From: Oxyruncus cristatus
Lineage: Eukaryota; Chordata; Aves; Passeriformes; Cotingidae
Direction of reading: 5' to 3'
Length of the DNA stretch: 64,000 nucleotides
Assembly: GCA_013399855.1 (NCBI GenBank)
Contig: VXAY01002371.1
Span: 2,412,883-2,476,882, forward strand
Position numbers and translations under genes: made by a program. Every line of letters starts with the position of its first letter. Within the stretch, counting starts at the first letter, position 1. Shown here piece after piece: positions 12,401 through 27,400 of the stretch. The notes beneath the pieces are model-generated. The model ran no database searches and had not been told where the DNA came from. It worked only from the letters and a program-made list of their open reading frames with translations.

Positions 12401-15400
12401 GTGGCCTCTAGCAAAATGACAGATAAATGGGCTTTTAATGCTAAACATAACAAGAACTAATCACCTTGATTTGGCTGATCTGTATGTCCAAAGAAGATGA
12501 TGATGTTTCCAAAGTTTCCAGTTCTTTTTCTTGTTCAGCTATCCAGATGGACAGAGCTTCATAATTACTGCCAAAATGATCCCACTTGTTTTTCACCATT
12601 TCCATGCTTTTAATACTAAAATTAACCAAATTAATTAGAGAGAATAAACAGTTTAATATAATGAAGCTGCCCATATTCTTGCTAAAATAAAAATGGAACT
12701 TATTCAATCTACAGGAGGATCTTTAAAGAACTCCTGGTTTTAGAGGACCAAGTTGTGCAACCAAATTCAAACTTGGTTCTCTCTTAGACTGTGCACCAAA
12801 TTCAAAGAGTTATACTAGCCACAGTGTGCTAGTACTGAAAGGTAAAAGAAAGTACAGCTTTATTCATCAGCTGTACAAGAATCTCATCACTGCAGGAAGG
12901 GAAGGTAAAAGGAACATCAATAGGATTTCTATGAAATCATATGGAATTATGATTATATCAGAAATCTAAATATTTAAATAACTTAGTGCATAGATCTTAA
13001 TTATTTAGTCCCTAGACCAGAATCACTAAAATGTGCAACGTGGATGTACACATAGTCACCAGTGCTTGATTGCTTTATTAATCTTGCTGTGTTTATAACA
13101 GCAATCTCCTCATCTTATAGGAAGTCTGTGTTTTCTGCTGCAATGATTTTGTATCAAGCCAAAGAATGAACAACAGATGTGACTCAACTCCCTCTAAGTT
13201 AATAGGTTTATATTCTTTGAAACATACATTATAGGTATGTTAAACAGAGACAGAATATGACTGATTATTCTATGTCTCAGATAGCAAGCAAAGCACCTTT
13301 TTTTTTCTTTTTTTGTCACAAGTAGTAAGTCTAAGGCCATTATATAAGGCCTAGCAGCACTAACTTCCACTATACAAGTTTCTGTTCAAGTCATTGTAAA
13401 GAAACCAGTACTAATGTAGGCCCTGCACACAGCTCGCAAAACACACGTTTTCTATTTCACTGAAAATATTAAAATTCCACCATAAAAGTTTGAATATTAC
13501 AAAATTTCAAAATACATGTTCCTTTTAAATGTAGCCCTAAAAACCATTCCATATTAAAAAGTTTTTAATTTCTTCCCCCCCCTTATTAAAGCTAGAGGAA
13601 GCTTTAAGAAAAGATGTAGTCTAAAAATGTAAAAATTAGTATTTTTATTTTTTCTTATTTATTTTCAAAATGAAAAAAAAAAAAATTAGGAGTGTCAACA
13701 GCCATGTACTGATAAGAGTGTATGCAAATTCAAGCTACTTGTAGGAAATCCATGTGCAAAAATATTTCACTCAAGACCAGCCCAAGAAAATAAAACTGGA
13801 AATTGGAATCAAGGGACCAAATGAGTGACACAAGTGCTGAAAATCTTTCACTTTTGTATCTGCTTTTCTGATAGCTTTAGGAAAGCCACAGATTATAAAG
13901 AATATCATCCCAAACCCACTGCACAGCTGTCCATGTTCTCCTTGGAAAACAGGTGGGCTAAGTTCTTGCTGTGGAGAGCTGCTTACACTTTTCACTCCTT
14001 TTCCTGTTCATTGGCATAGTATGTACCTTATGTATTTGGAATACCTTCATTTCAAATTACTCAGCCAAGATTTTTATTGGTGATGCAAGTTAAAACATAA
14101 CCCTTACACACTTAATATATGTTCTCTACATTCACTACAGAGAGTTGTATATATCTGCATGTTTTACAGAAGGGATTTAGTTTTTTATTATTCGTCACAT
14201 CACCACAGACACCCTGTAAAATGCATATATTCACCTAAACCTATTTCATATCTCCACTGAAAGGGTATATCAATGATGACTTTAATTTTAAAATAGGTGA
14301 CATTATTTAAAAAATATTCATTGTTGGAAGGGTGATTTTCTTGGATTAAAAAAATCACACTAGTTTTCTAATAGTGGAGAAAATTATGTATATTCAGTAA
14401 GAGATGGTAGAATTTGACCACAAATCATATGGGAGAAAGCATTATATAAAGAATTAGATAACCATTTACTGCAAAGGCTAGTTATTTTGGCTTATAACTG
14501 TTCTTCCACATTAGGAAGAAAATGGCACTAAATTAAAATCATATTACCATGGCAGTGGTCAATATAGGAAAAAAATTCCAATAATTTGGGTGTTGCCCAT
14601 TGCTCATATTCAGATAGAGGTGGTGGTACCTGCTTAAACTTACACAGTGAATTATTCTACCGAGTAATTCTAGTAAGACAAGATAGCATTGGCACATATA
14701 TCTATAACTTGTGTATCAGATCTAGTATGTGCAAAAAATAATGATTTCATACATATACATATATAAATTTATGCATATATGGATAAAAGGAGAACAGCAA
14801 CAGCTGAAGTTGAGTAACTGAGTTGCTTGTTTGAGAGAAGGGATGAAATTTTTATGAATACAAAAAGCTACAAATATTTAACAAGCTTCTATTGGAGTCT
14901 GAACTTTTAATTTTTCAACAAAATTTGGCAAATTATGCCTTTGTTTTTTGCAGCAGCAGAAGCAGCTTTTGATATTGCCTATGAAATATAATCGGGCATT
15001 CAGCTAAGATGAAGGCACTTCTTGACACTCCTAAGCAGAAAGTGGAACACGGAAAACTGAGGCAAATAGAGTAAATGTTCTGCTCTCATACTTAAAATGA
15101 GTTTTTTCTTTCTGGAAGAGTCCAGTACCTCAAGAATGAGTTCAATTATCCCTTCTTTACAAGACTGGGACTTCAAGATAAGTGACAGGTTAAATGTAAC
15201 TAACTTCTATTAACTATATATTATTAAAAAATATTTTATTTGCACACACTCTTTTGACATATTTGGTACTGTAACTTGGTTTTTATGCCAGGGCAAGCTG
15301 GAAATAATGGAGCTGATGAGACAACATGAAATGCTGACAAGATGTTCTAGAAATCTGATACAATCTTATAGTGAAGAATAAATATTAGGACTTGTTAAGA

Positions 15401-18400
15401 ACATACTCTTCTTCAAGAGTAACTTCCACTTTTTTCACTTGTTCTTGGATCGATTTTGCCTGATGCTGAAGAGACTGCTTGTTCTTTGAACCAAGCTGTA
15501 TCTCAGAAGAATTCTTCACCAGATTCTCAGCCTGCACTGCCATTGCTTCAGTCTGTTTAGAAAGTTCCTGTAAGGATGCAAGTCGTATTAATACAACTAT
15601 AAACAGTTCCATATATTTATACAGAAAGTATTTTTCCTCAATGTTTGTGCTTGGAAAAGAGTACCTGTGTCCTACATGTATATTTTGAAAGTGTAAATAC
15701 CTAAAAACAATCTCTGAAGAAAGTTATTTTCATGTTGCATTTAAGAGAAGTTCATTTGAGCAACCTAGCTTGAATGAAATTTATCAAGGGAAGTTATACA
15801 TGCAAAAGTTTTTAACTCAACAAATCAAAATTTATTCTATGGCTCTTCAAGAAATTTACTTTTGAATTGTGGAAGATCATATGCATCTTTATTTAATTTT
15901 TAGATCCTACTATTTACAAGTAGTGGATTTTGCAGTATCTCATATTTTTTATTTTCACTTTGTTTAGCAACTATTTTCTGTCAAAAACATTAAACCCATA
16001 CACTAGAACAACGGATGCTGAGCATAACCAAGATATGTGTAATTTACTATTGGATTCATCAAAGGTTAACAGCAGTGTGAAAAGCATGGCACTTCAGAAA
16101 AACCATCCCTTCTCCAGTAGTAAATAAAATGGGCTGGGATAATTCTGTAATACTAAGGGCAAGTGGCATATTGTGGATTATGTCCACGGTGTAGAAGTCT
16201 CTCCTTTTCCTTCTCAGGTCTAAACAAGTGCTAGCTGTCACATTTCCCATAACCTCACTGAACTGCACCCTATTAATGTTGATATGCAAGTGCTCAACAT
16301 TGGTTTAATAGCATAGATGATTACTGAGCACAAAATGGGTAGTCCTCAATACCATTTTACTTTTCATGCATGTGCTTCAGACACAGACTCTGAGTAATCC
16401 TTCATGATTTTTTTCATCAAATAACTTTTTACATTAAGCAGTTCATGCAGTCTCTCATCTGTATGTGCAATCTGCACTGGCATAATGGAAAACCATGCAA
16501 AGATTGAAGGCAATACACTCAGCACATGTCAACAAGCAAAGAAGAAAGATATCTCAGCTCCTGTATTTCACACAGCAAATACCTTTGTCTGATCCAGTTC
16601 TGAGGAGAGGCTCTCTAAACTGCTAAAATTTAAGATACGTTCAAGTACAGAGCTTGCTTGATTGAGGTATTTTACTACCGTTTCTTTGTCTCTTTCAAAC
16701 TGCTCCCATTTATTTATTGTGACCTAAAAAACAAACAAACAAACCCAAAACACGAACACAAAGAGATCAAAGGGGAGAAAACAAACTTTTCATTGTAAGT
16801 CACTGAAGAAGGAAAAAAGAGAAAGTCCTGACATAAAATAAAACAATTTCTCCCAAAAAGCCATCTACTCAACAGATGCAAATGTTCTAAATCAAATAAA
16901 ATTTTCCCCTGAATTTTCACTGATTTATACTGTGCTGTGCTAAAAAACTCCGTTCTCTAAGGTTCCAGCAATATTTAAATCTTATATTTGAATGTCCTAT
17001 AAGAAGTCTGAAGTAATACATGCAGAGACTTAAGCTTATGGTGACAGATAGTCAAAAATATCTAAAAGGATTTTCAAGTTCTTTAATGAAATAAATTATA
17101 GTAAAAGAAAATCCCTACTCACAGGAAAATCACACATAAGAACTTATTTGCTCTTTTCTGATAATGTAGAATTTTGATTAACATACAGCATTTAATTCTC
17201 AGTCACAAGAATTATGACATCTTAAAAAATTATTTTCTTGATTATGAAGTAGAGCTTAAGGCATTATATATGGGAATCCTTAGAGAAAACATGGGCTTCA
17301 ATAATAAATGCTTACATAAAGAAGTTATTTGAGCTCTATTGATCATGTTTCTCATCTTAGGTTTTATCATGGGGGATACTTTTGACTTTAAACATTTACA
17401 TGGAATAATGGACAGGTGGATTACCATTCTGCTTAGAGAAATGCAAAGGGCAAATTAGGTAAAAATTCTAATCCCAGTGCAGTGATTCGTCATACAAGCT
17501 GAAGCAATCCATTTGATTTCTCTGTGACTTTTTCCTTCCTTCTTTAAATTTAGGATGACAGCATGTATTTCACACAGTAGTTGAGAGGATTATATTTACA
17601 CAACATCATGTGATATTAACCTAAATTCCCAGCCTAAGGACTCTGAATTAAAGGGTGTCATCTTTAGTAACCAGGAGAAAGATCCCCATCTAAAAATTAA
17701 TTGACGGATAAGATAATTAAAATAACAATTATGAATCATTTGGGACTTCTAAACACTTCCAAACAAAATACTGTTTCTTTATTAATTATGAGGTATACAG
17801 CAGCTTCAAGGAGTTTTCATGGAGGTGCTGACCATGAAAACCCCAAGGACCAAGAGTCAGAGGTGAGAAAGCGAGCTCAGTTTTTTCACATTAAAAAAAA
17901 CACGGTTTTACTAAGTTAAACAAGAAGAAAAAAAAAAAGAATAGGGCTTTATTTTTATATGCAAAGGACCCACCTGCAGTTGCTCTTCACGTTTCTCCAT
18001 AGTCTGCTGCATGTTCTCCAATGTTCCCTCCAATTTTTGCAAATCTTCCCGCACTGTGCTGGGCAGTCCACCTTCAATCTGCAGCTGCTTGGCTTGGGAA
18101 ATCTGCTTTTGCACATCTTGCCTTTTTGCACGGAGTCTCCTTGTCCTTTGCTAAAAGGATTCAGCCAACAGGAATGATTAGGCTTCTTATCTCCTTTGGG
18201 AAACCAGCACAACGCAGCCACTTTCTGGTTTTGCATGTATGCAAGGAGAGTAACAGACAAGGGATAAACTGTGGCAAGTACTTTTCAGAGTCTCATATAC
18301 TCTTAAAGTATATGCCTTGGCTTCCAAACTGTCTACACACCTTTTGTGGCTTACAGATATGAGAAAAAGAGTGACATTGTGGCCATTTATCCAAATAAGT

Positions 18401-21400
18401 ATTTGAGAAAGCAGAAGTCACAGCAGCTGTGCAATCACAGCAGGAGTCACAAGCGAATGTATTTCTCATGACTGCCTGGAAGCATTTAGGTCTGCTCTGC
18501 ACTTTTTTAAGGTTGGAGCCTCAAATTGATCAATGCAATGTATCAGCATTATTTCTCAATGAAGTATTCATTGAGAAGTTAACTAATTCTACTACCTCTC
18601 CTAAGATGGATAAAGAATGCAGGGTATTAAAAGAATGAATGCAACCCTTAACACATCCAATAGTGTTTACAAACTCCGAAGAGTTTGGGTAAGACACAGG
18701 TAAGACTTAGTAGTGCTTGGTCAGACAGTAAGCCATGTCTGACCTTACAGAAATAGATGTTAACATAAAACACTTAAATAATGCCCAAACATTGGCAGTA
18801 ACTTATTCCTATTCTTATTAGCTTTAAGCAGGTTTAAATTTCCTACATTTGGCCTTAAAGGTCTGATTCTTGCTGTATGCAAGCCACATCACTGATTATT
18901 ATTGAAGATTGTAGATGTTTTGATCTATTACCAGTGCATAAAGAGCCTCCCGCTCTATTCCTACAGAACAGCAGCTATCTAGAGAAGGAGATGAGGCTAG
19001 AGGTACCTTCCCTCCAGCATTTAGAGTTGGGGCCACATCAAACTGCTGAAGTAGAGAAATTTCCCAAGCCAGAATTGTACCCAATTTCCCATGATTGAAT
19101 CGGAAATTCAAGCTTTAAAATGGTAAAAAGACAGAGTCTATGTATTTCCAGAGTATATTCACCCAAAATTTAAAGTAATGAAGCTTGTTCTTTAGGTGTT
19201 TTGTGCCTAAAAAAAATCTATGAAATAAAAGTTGAAAAACAAGCTCATCTTTAGGCATTAATGTTTAAAAAATACTGAAAACCTTTTTCCTTAAAAAACC
19301 CGAATACTAGGCCATGTAAGACTGTTTCCTTTATAACTCTTCCAAGTTACGCTAATGTACACCACAAAATTTTGTAATTACATAAATTCTTCCTCTAAAA
19401 AAAAAAAAAGTGTTTGGACATGAGTAATTGTCCTACCTGATGATGAAGCAGTAGTTGCTGAGCTTGTAATAAACTTTCTGTATCCAGGATCTTTTCAGCC
19501 TCTGCTTGGACTTCTCTAGAGTTGTTGATTAACTCTTCAATTGCATTTTTAACTTCTTCTTTGTACTGGACACAGTCTCCAACAGCGCCTAAAGTATTTT
19601 CAATCTACAATTACAGATAACTTTAAGTATTTCATGTTGAAAGGCATGTCTGTATTTTAAGGGTACATTTATATTTAGAATATTTTTTCAAAAAGTACAG
19701 TAAATTGTTTAAATTCAAGCTATTTTCATCTCCAGCATTCTTGACACCTTTAACTTTACACTGAAAGAGTGTCTGTAGACTCAAGGAAACCTTTGTCTTA
19801 TTTAAACATACTCCCTTTGCCATGTGACAAATAGCCATTTGTGACAACCGCTTACTGGTGATCACTTAGAAAATACACACTCTTCTTATCCTTGCAAGCT
19901 TACCCAGATTCTGAAACACCTCCAATACTCAACTCACAAAAAATCTTCCTACCATTTGGACTGTCTCGAGCAATGCTTTGGTGAATCACAAATACATTAA
20001 AATGCCCTATTACCCTGGTTATATGGACCACAATGTGCACGTGGTGCAGTATCCAGTCTCAGCTTGCAGAACTTTATAAAGAAAAAGGTATATCTATTCA
20101 ATCTATCTGAATGTTTTACCCTCTTTGCATTATTCAGCTAACTACTGGTGGTTGATTCTCAGTACAGGCTCTGTTCCTCATACAGTTCCTGAGTTTTAAG
20201 GTTTTAATCATAAAGTATTTTGGATATTCTCCTTTCCCGTCCCCTCTCCTTTTTTCCACTTTGGAGAGTCTTCAGATTCAAGCCATTCAGTTTCCTGCTA
20301 TATAAATGTTTAGTTCTCACTCTCCTAAACCATTACTGAACTCTGGAAAGTATCAGTCCTTGTCTAAACAGTATCATCCATCTGATTAACAAGCTTTATA
20401 AACAGTATTCAGACTCTTAAGAATCAGCAGTCTTTTAACTATAGTATAGAGTACCATTTAGATTATGCTTTTAGATTCAAAATAAGTATAGATTCTACCT
20501 CTTATTTTTTTTATTACCTTCATTACTTGCACTCCCCTATAGTTCTGACTTTTAGAGGAAACACAAAGCAAAAGTAATTAACCACACACACACAAAAAAA
20601 TAAAATAAAAGGTAGTATCTTAATTTTTTGCAGTCACTTGGTAGTCACAACATTAGTTGCCCCAACTTTCCAAACACAGTTTTCAGACCACAGAAGTTTA
20701 GACGAGTTTCAATAAATACATGGAACTTTTATACAGTTGGAACCCTAACAAGATCTCCTCAAGAATTGACATTTAGAATGGAATTTGAAGTCTGAACTCT
20801 TTCTCTGTCCTGAATTCTTTGTGGGTCTATTCCACCTTCTAAGTGCAAGGTGCTCTAAGTTTCACCTGATTTTTCTTTTAACTATATAAACTGTAAAGCA
20901 GTAAGTTCCCTGAGAGCCCAGAGAACTCAAGGGTTTAGTGGTTCTGAGAGGTTTTGCTTGTTATGAGTTAGAAATTTTCCATGATTTCCACAATTACAGT
21001 ATCTCATCATCATTCAGGTCTCAGAGAACTGCAGCCTTTTCCTGCAAATTCAGGGCATGATACACATCCTTAATGACTAGAAACTACCTCAAAGTAGTGC
21101 ATTATTTCAGCATAAAAGATAAATAAAGTAAGATTGAAGTCAAATTCTAGCTAGTCACATCACTAGCTGATGTGCATCATGGTTTTGCCGATGTTCACTA
21201 CAAGTTGATTTAAAAAAAATTAGAAATATGGAAATTTTGATTCAAGAAACATTTACTATGATACTTGCCAATTCTGCAAAGGGAAAAGATCCACTGTAAT
21301 AACGTCAGTATTTTCTGCTTGCTACTCACAATGCTTTGCTACCCATGGAGTACAAATGAATTTTTTCTTGCTGAATGCTTGCAGTTTAATTAAAAAGCAC

Positions 21401-24400
21401 AGCAGGGAACTTATGCTCATGAAGCCATGATTGACGTCATTTCATGCAACACTGTAAATGGAGAGTTCTTGTGTGTCTCATATTGTACCTCAGCCAGCAA
21501 ATCTAGGAGTCCCTTGAAGTCACTGGAAAGTTTACAAAGCTCATCCTCTGTCTCTTTGGCCTCCAACTCAGGACATATTGCAGTCAAAACAGCAAGTCTG
21601 GATTTCAGCCAGCTGTGATTTTCTCCATGCTTGTGAATATGCTTCCTAATTTCCTACAGGAAAAATCAAAACACATTTTCTTCAAGTAAACAAAATTAAT
21701 AACTGGCATTTATAGAATCAGTTCGAAGATTAGCAGTTTAAATATAATACTTTGGTTTTAACACTACAAATATAGTATTTTTCTATTTGCATACCCTATC
21801 AGATTCTGTTCCAGTCCATGGCTAGACTTTTGCATTTCTTCCACAGACTTTACTCCACAACTAGTTAGACTGTTTGTTAGTAAATAATCATGGGGTACTT
21901 TTCCCTCACAAACTAACAATTTTAATTACAATATATACATAAATGGTAGATACTACATACATATTTTCTATATAATGATCATATTTCTTAGTTATAATTT
22001 AAATCTTAAATTAATTAATCTGCTGACTTTCCCAAATATACAATTTCACATGATATTTCCATTTAAATAGCTTTCCCCCCACTCCTTTCACCTAGTAGTT
22101 CATTTATATCTTTATGGCAGTGCTGATGAGATGTTGCTAGCACTGAAACTGTGTAAGTAAATCAGATCTTTTGGAGCCGAAGTACCCTTTAAGCTTAAGC
22201 TTAAATTTATCAAGGTCATCCAAATAATGTTTCTCTGTATAGTTAGCCTCATAACCTGCTCACAAACACCTACAGTATGTGACATTCCTATTTTTGCTTC
22301 CAGTATGTGAAATTAAAAAGAAAGAAAGAAGGCTCAAGCTGGGCCCCAAGTGACACAATAAATTATTGCCTAAAACTAATTGAACTAACCAACTCAATCT
22401 TCAAGTATTCTATCACTTCTGTTACCAGTCACCAATGCAAAAGTGAATGGCAGAATATCTTTTCCTCCCCATTAGACTATTGCAGAAGAGAAATCTTATT
22501 ATCAATTTCCTTAAATAAGTAATCAAATGCAAGATCATTCAAAAATCTGCAATCCATGAATTTTTGCTTTTCTTCGCACAGCACTTTTAACTGTGCATGC
22601 AATAGGATGACGGGCAAATATTTACTCTATCTGTTCTAAATACACAGGAAAAGGGACCTGCCATTCTCCAAATTATTAAAAGTAGGAACTTCTGCTGCAC
22701 TTTGCTGCATGTGCAACTTTATCCTGGAAATGTTTTTAAGAATACCAAGAAACAGCAAAGCTACTACGATCTCCATAGTAAAACAGTTGCAAAGCTTCAG
22801 AATACAATTTCATCCAGAGTCCCAGTAGGGATGACCATAACTTTGTTAGAATATAAGCCAAGGGCTCACCCCAACAGATGCTTTACATTGCTTGTATTTG
22901 GCAGTATCATTAACACTTTCCTTTATCTTCTTTAGCTCTCTTTCTGTCGACGAAATCCAATTTGCCAATTCAGAAAATCTGAAATAAAATATCATATAAC
23001 GCAAAATGAAAACAAAAAAGTTAAGACAAAAATTGCCACCACCAAACAGTAGCCTCTTAAATGTAAGCAAAAAATTATAAAATCCACTCAAAGCCCCACT
23101 ATAACTTGTGGAATTACTACATAAATTATAATTTTCTACATGAAGCTAACATCACTGTATCATTCTCTACTATTTATTATCTATGATGACACATTGGGGA
23201 GTGACCACGCATAAGGCTCTACAAGACCCAGCTAGCAACTGAGCTGACACCTGCTCTTATAGCCCTTCCAGGTGTCCGAGTGCTCTGTTAGCTTCATGTA
23301 TGTGCTGTCTATCTGGGATTTGAGCTCCTTCAGGACTCGTTGGCTGCCTTCCAATGTACCCCTCACTGGATCAGAAACTGGCAGTTTTTGGCACAGTTCT
23401 TCAATTCGCTGTAGCCTTTTCTCGCACAGGTGGTAAGATCCCTTATCACCGAAGAACAACTGATGGGAGACAAAGCAGAAAATTTAATTCAATAAAAATA
23501 CAAACTTGCAGAAATCACAAAGCATATCTATATATATTTTTTTATAAACTATTAAGATCAAAAAACATTTTTTTTTAAAGACCGCAAGAATTGAACTAAG
23601 GAGGGCACAAAGCGTTTAGTGGCTTAAATGTTGGTCAGAATTTCAGTTTATTATTGACATTGAAATTAATATCCATAAACGCCCCCATGGTGGCACATAA
23701 TTCATACCACGTGTTCCTTGATCATTTTTTCATTGCCTTCTCTTGATAACACCTTGTTCTGTCGAGCTAGTTCAGCTTTGCACTCCTCCACTGTGACCAG
23801 GAACTTGCTTTTCTGTACTTCAATTTTCAAGTGGATCAAATGATATGGAGCTTCTGTTTGAAGATCCTATACACCCACAAGGGCAATAAAGAAGCACAGA
23901 AAAAACACTACTACTATTACCTCAGGGTGAAGTTACTACAAATAAATTATCTAAAAACTGATAATACAGAAAATTAGACATATATGTGCATGAACAGATA
24001 GGGGTTTCTCTGTATTCATTTTGTTACCAATATGTCTTAGATACAAGGTCATAAGTTGAGACCAAAATGCATATGCATAAGGCACATTACAGAGACATCT
24101 CCATTCCTGGCAAGATATGCCAAATATTTCCTGTATAAAATAGTATTCAAATTGTTTCCAGAGGTTGCTGCTTGCCTGCTAGTGAGAGACCAGTCATACA
24201 TCACTCCAGCTTTCACCAGCAATGTGCTGCAGCAGGCAAAAAATTCCATAGCTTATGAGCAAAGTTTGTTCAGTTTTTAGAGTCTTTGGCAGAAGACATA
24301 ATTTAAACTGATAGCCTGATCTCTCTCTCACAGATTTCTTTTGTTTGGTTGGGACAGTAACTGCCATCATCCAACATCAGCATAAAGAAAAGCATCTATT

Positions 24401-27400
24401 CTCAAGAAATGTTCTTAACACAGGTTATGGCTATATGTAGGGGGAAAATGAAGGTTTTATAATTAATGTCTCACATTTCTTGACTTTACTTAACCACTTT
24501 ACAGGGCTTTTTCAAGAGGCTATTTGTAGGTGTAGCTGTATCTGATGTAAAATAGATTTGTTTTTTTCTTTTTTTTCCAATTATACAGAAAGACAAATAA
24601 TCAACTTACTTGTTTTACTTCATTTTATTTTTTTCAATATGTAGGTCATGCAGGAACTTTTCAAAACTAAGATTTACAATTGCCAGAGACATCATTCACT
24701 AACCTTCCACTGCCTATGGAGTTTTCTCACAGCTTCCTGCAGGCTGTGTTGCTCTTGTTCTGGGAGGATGTCAGTAAGTTCGTCACAAGCTTTCAGAAAG
24801 GCATTTAGGACTCTCTGATCCAACTGGTTAAAGAATTCCTGAAGTTGAGGCAGACAGTGAGAAGGTGAGAAGATGAAACTGGTTTCTAATGTGGTGACCT
24901 GCCAACATAAAGTTCCTAACACACACTCTAAGTTTCAAGGCTACTTCTGTCGCACAGAAGAATTTAAGTTTGAGCTAAGGAAGTAACTATTTCTAGCTAT
25001 TTAAAGTCCAGCAAAATAATTTATTCTCATCCAACACAATGAAATGGTATTTTAACAAGAATACATTTGGAAGCTACATGCATAAGTAATGATTATAATA
25101 CAGACACAGGTATTAGTCTGAAAAAAAGAGTAGTGGATGTGTGAGACTGGTAAAATATAGTGTTCTAACTCTCAATGGTTCTAGTGAAAAAACTGCCCTA
25201 ATTTCTACAGGGTCTTTTCTCTTCACCTTCTGGTTGCTTACATTCATCAGTAAGAGAGGTGATCATGATTCCTTTTTGTTTTTCAATCTTAGCATTAGTT
25301 TGACCTGATCTGTATAACTTCTACACGTGCAAGAAACCCACATCAATTTTAGAATTAAGTAGGTTTTTCATTTGTATGTCATGCACTCAAAGATTTCCAT
25401 GAGGAAGGTCAGAGAATTTACTCACGCTATGTTTTCTGAGAAGTTCTTCAGGATTTCCTTTTTCTTTTAAGCAACAATTGGCAATCTGTATTACTTTCTC
25501 CAGTTCTGCTCTAGACTCCTCAAATTTCTTCATCAAACGGCTATTTGCTTCTATGTTTTTTCTCCACTCACCAGCTTTCCTGACCATATTCTGAGTTACA
25601 AGCAAAGAAAATGAGCTGGCACTTTCATACTGATTTTTATTTGCTCTCTTTTACCATGATCTTACAAAACATGCATTTAATTTGAGTCACTTTTAAATAT
25701 ATGCTTTTCACCATGCTTCTCCCTCTCATGCTCCCATTATCACAATTTTTAATACTTATACTAAGGTTTGGGCTAATGTCATCGTTCAAAAAAAAAAAAT
25801 AAAATTAGTAGATATCTAATACAGATGTCTCTGATACTTTCAGAATGCCTCTGCCACCTGATTAGTGTGTTTCTTTCCTAAAGCCTGCTTTCAAATGTAA
25901 AGCACCTGATTTGGCCAAAAGCTTGCCTTTTTTTTTTCTTTTTCCTAGTATCAAACAACCTTCTCCTAACGTGACTTGACATGAAGGTGGCTTGACCCAT
26001 GGATCCACCCAGTTCCATGCTACAGGTCTTCTGACCTGGAAGAGGTTTGTACGATTATCACACTAGTATGTCAGATAAGTAACGAGGAACAGAGCTGCTT
26101 AAAAGAAAAACAGCAAATTTTGTGGTTTAGTTGCTGAAATCTTCTTGTTTTGCAACCTTAGACACGGCTCTTCCATTATTCTGTGTTGTTGTCTGTTCTG
26201 GTACACTGCATTATTCAGTGGTTACAATTCCATAAGGAAGTAAAACTTACCAGGAGAACTGAACAGTTCAGCAGTTTAACCACTGCAAGGTAGTTCCAAC
26301 ACTGCTCACTATATACACACTTCACCATCCTCACTGATCACAAACCCCAGCGTAAAGACTTGTAGTGAGTTTTGATTAGCGAGCTAATCACATCTGTCAT
26401 TCTCAACTTAAACATCTTACTAAATCTTTTTAAAGTTTCCTGATAAAAATAAATGCATAATATTAGAATTATACAGGAATGTATTCTTTACATGAAAAGC
26501 TTCCAGTTTCTAATATTTCAGCTCTAGGTATGTCACATTTTGTATGGTTATACCATATTTTATAGGTTTATTTTCTAACACAAGAAGAGACAAACCACTA
26601 TCCAACTTTTTAGGAGCAGAATAATTAATGTTGAACATGATAAATATCCAACTTTTTAGGAGCAGAATAATTAATGTTGAACATGATAAATTTACCAAGT
26701 TACAACTGTATCTGCTTTTGCTACTATAAGCTAAACTTAAATAATGATTTCTGTTTTAAATCAAACCCCACTTACCTTTAGGTATAACCCACAAATACAA
26801 TAAAAATTTTGTAATCCACCTCTCAGAGCTCTTTACTGATAGGTGATTCTCTGTAGTTTAAAATTCAGTTTAGATACCTTTGTACTGAACAACAGTTGCC
26901 TGAAAGCAAATATAACAGAACCCAATGTCTGAAGATCTGACCCCAAGATAATCACAAAATCATAGAATATACTGAGTTGGAAGTGAGACACAAGGATTGA
27001 GTTGACTCCTCGTTCTGCACAGGACAACCCCAAAAATCACACCATGTGTAATGGTTAATTTCATCTCAGAGTGGGGCTGGACGGGGGCTGAACAGCTCTG
27101 AAAATATCAGTAATAAGTGATAATAACAACATAGAGTTCCACAGGTAAGGGGGAATATATCCCAAAGCACACATCTTTATATTAACAGACTCAACATATT
27201 TGCAATCTTCTATATTTACAATTCATGACATTTTCTGCGGAAATACAAGGACCAGCAATAATAGCAGGTGCAAGAGTTTCCATCTTCCATGCTTTGTGTG
27301 AAGCAGGATGGGAATATGGGAGAAAATAATTAGCAAAGATAATAAAAGTCAGGAGAAAAAACCTCCAATAGGGCAGCCTTAACAGTAGGATTTCAGGTTC

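Larger units (their letters stand above)
9114..12464. other. Intron e29-e30, 3,351 bp
   Basis: Holds both copies of the 43-bp direct repeat and one unclassified repeat copy. The 2.4 kb between the direct repeats has no coding frame I recognise and no retroelement signature I could see. Confidence 0.75.
15568..22869. other. Introns e23-e28
   Basis: The non-exonic parts are 15568-16582, 16724-17973, 18151-19436, 19605-21488 and 21654-22869. They contain a small perfect inverted repeat (ggtcagaca / tgtctgacc, 18,719-18,744) and one unclassified repeat copy at 21,101. Otherwise plain intronic sequence. Confidence 0.7.
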
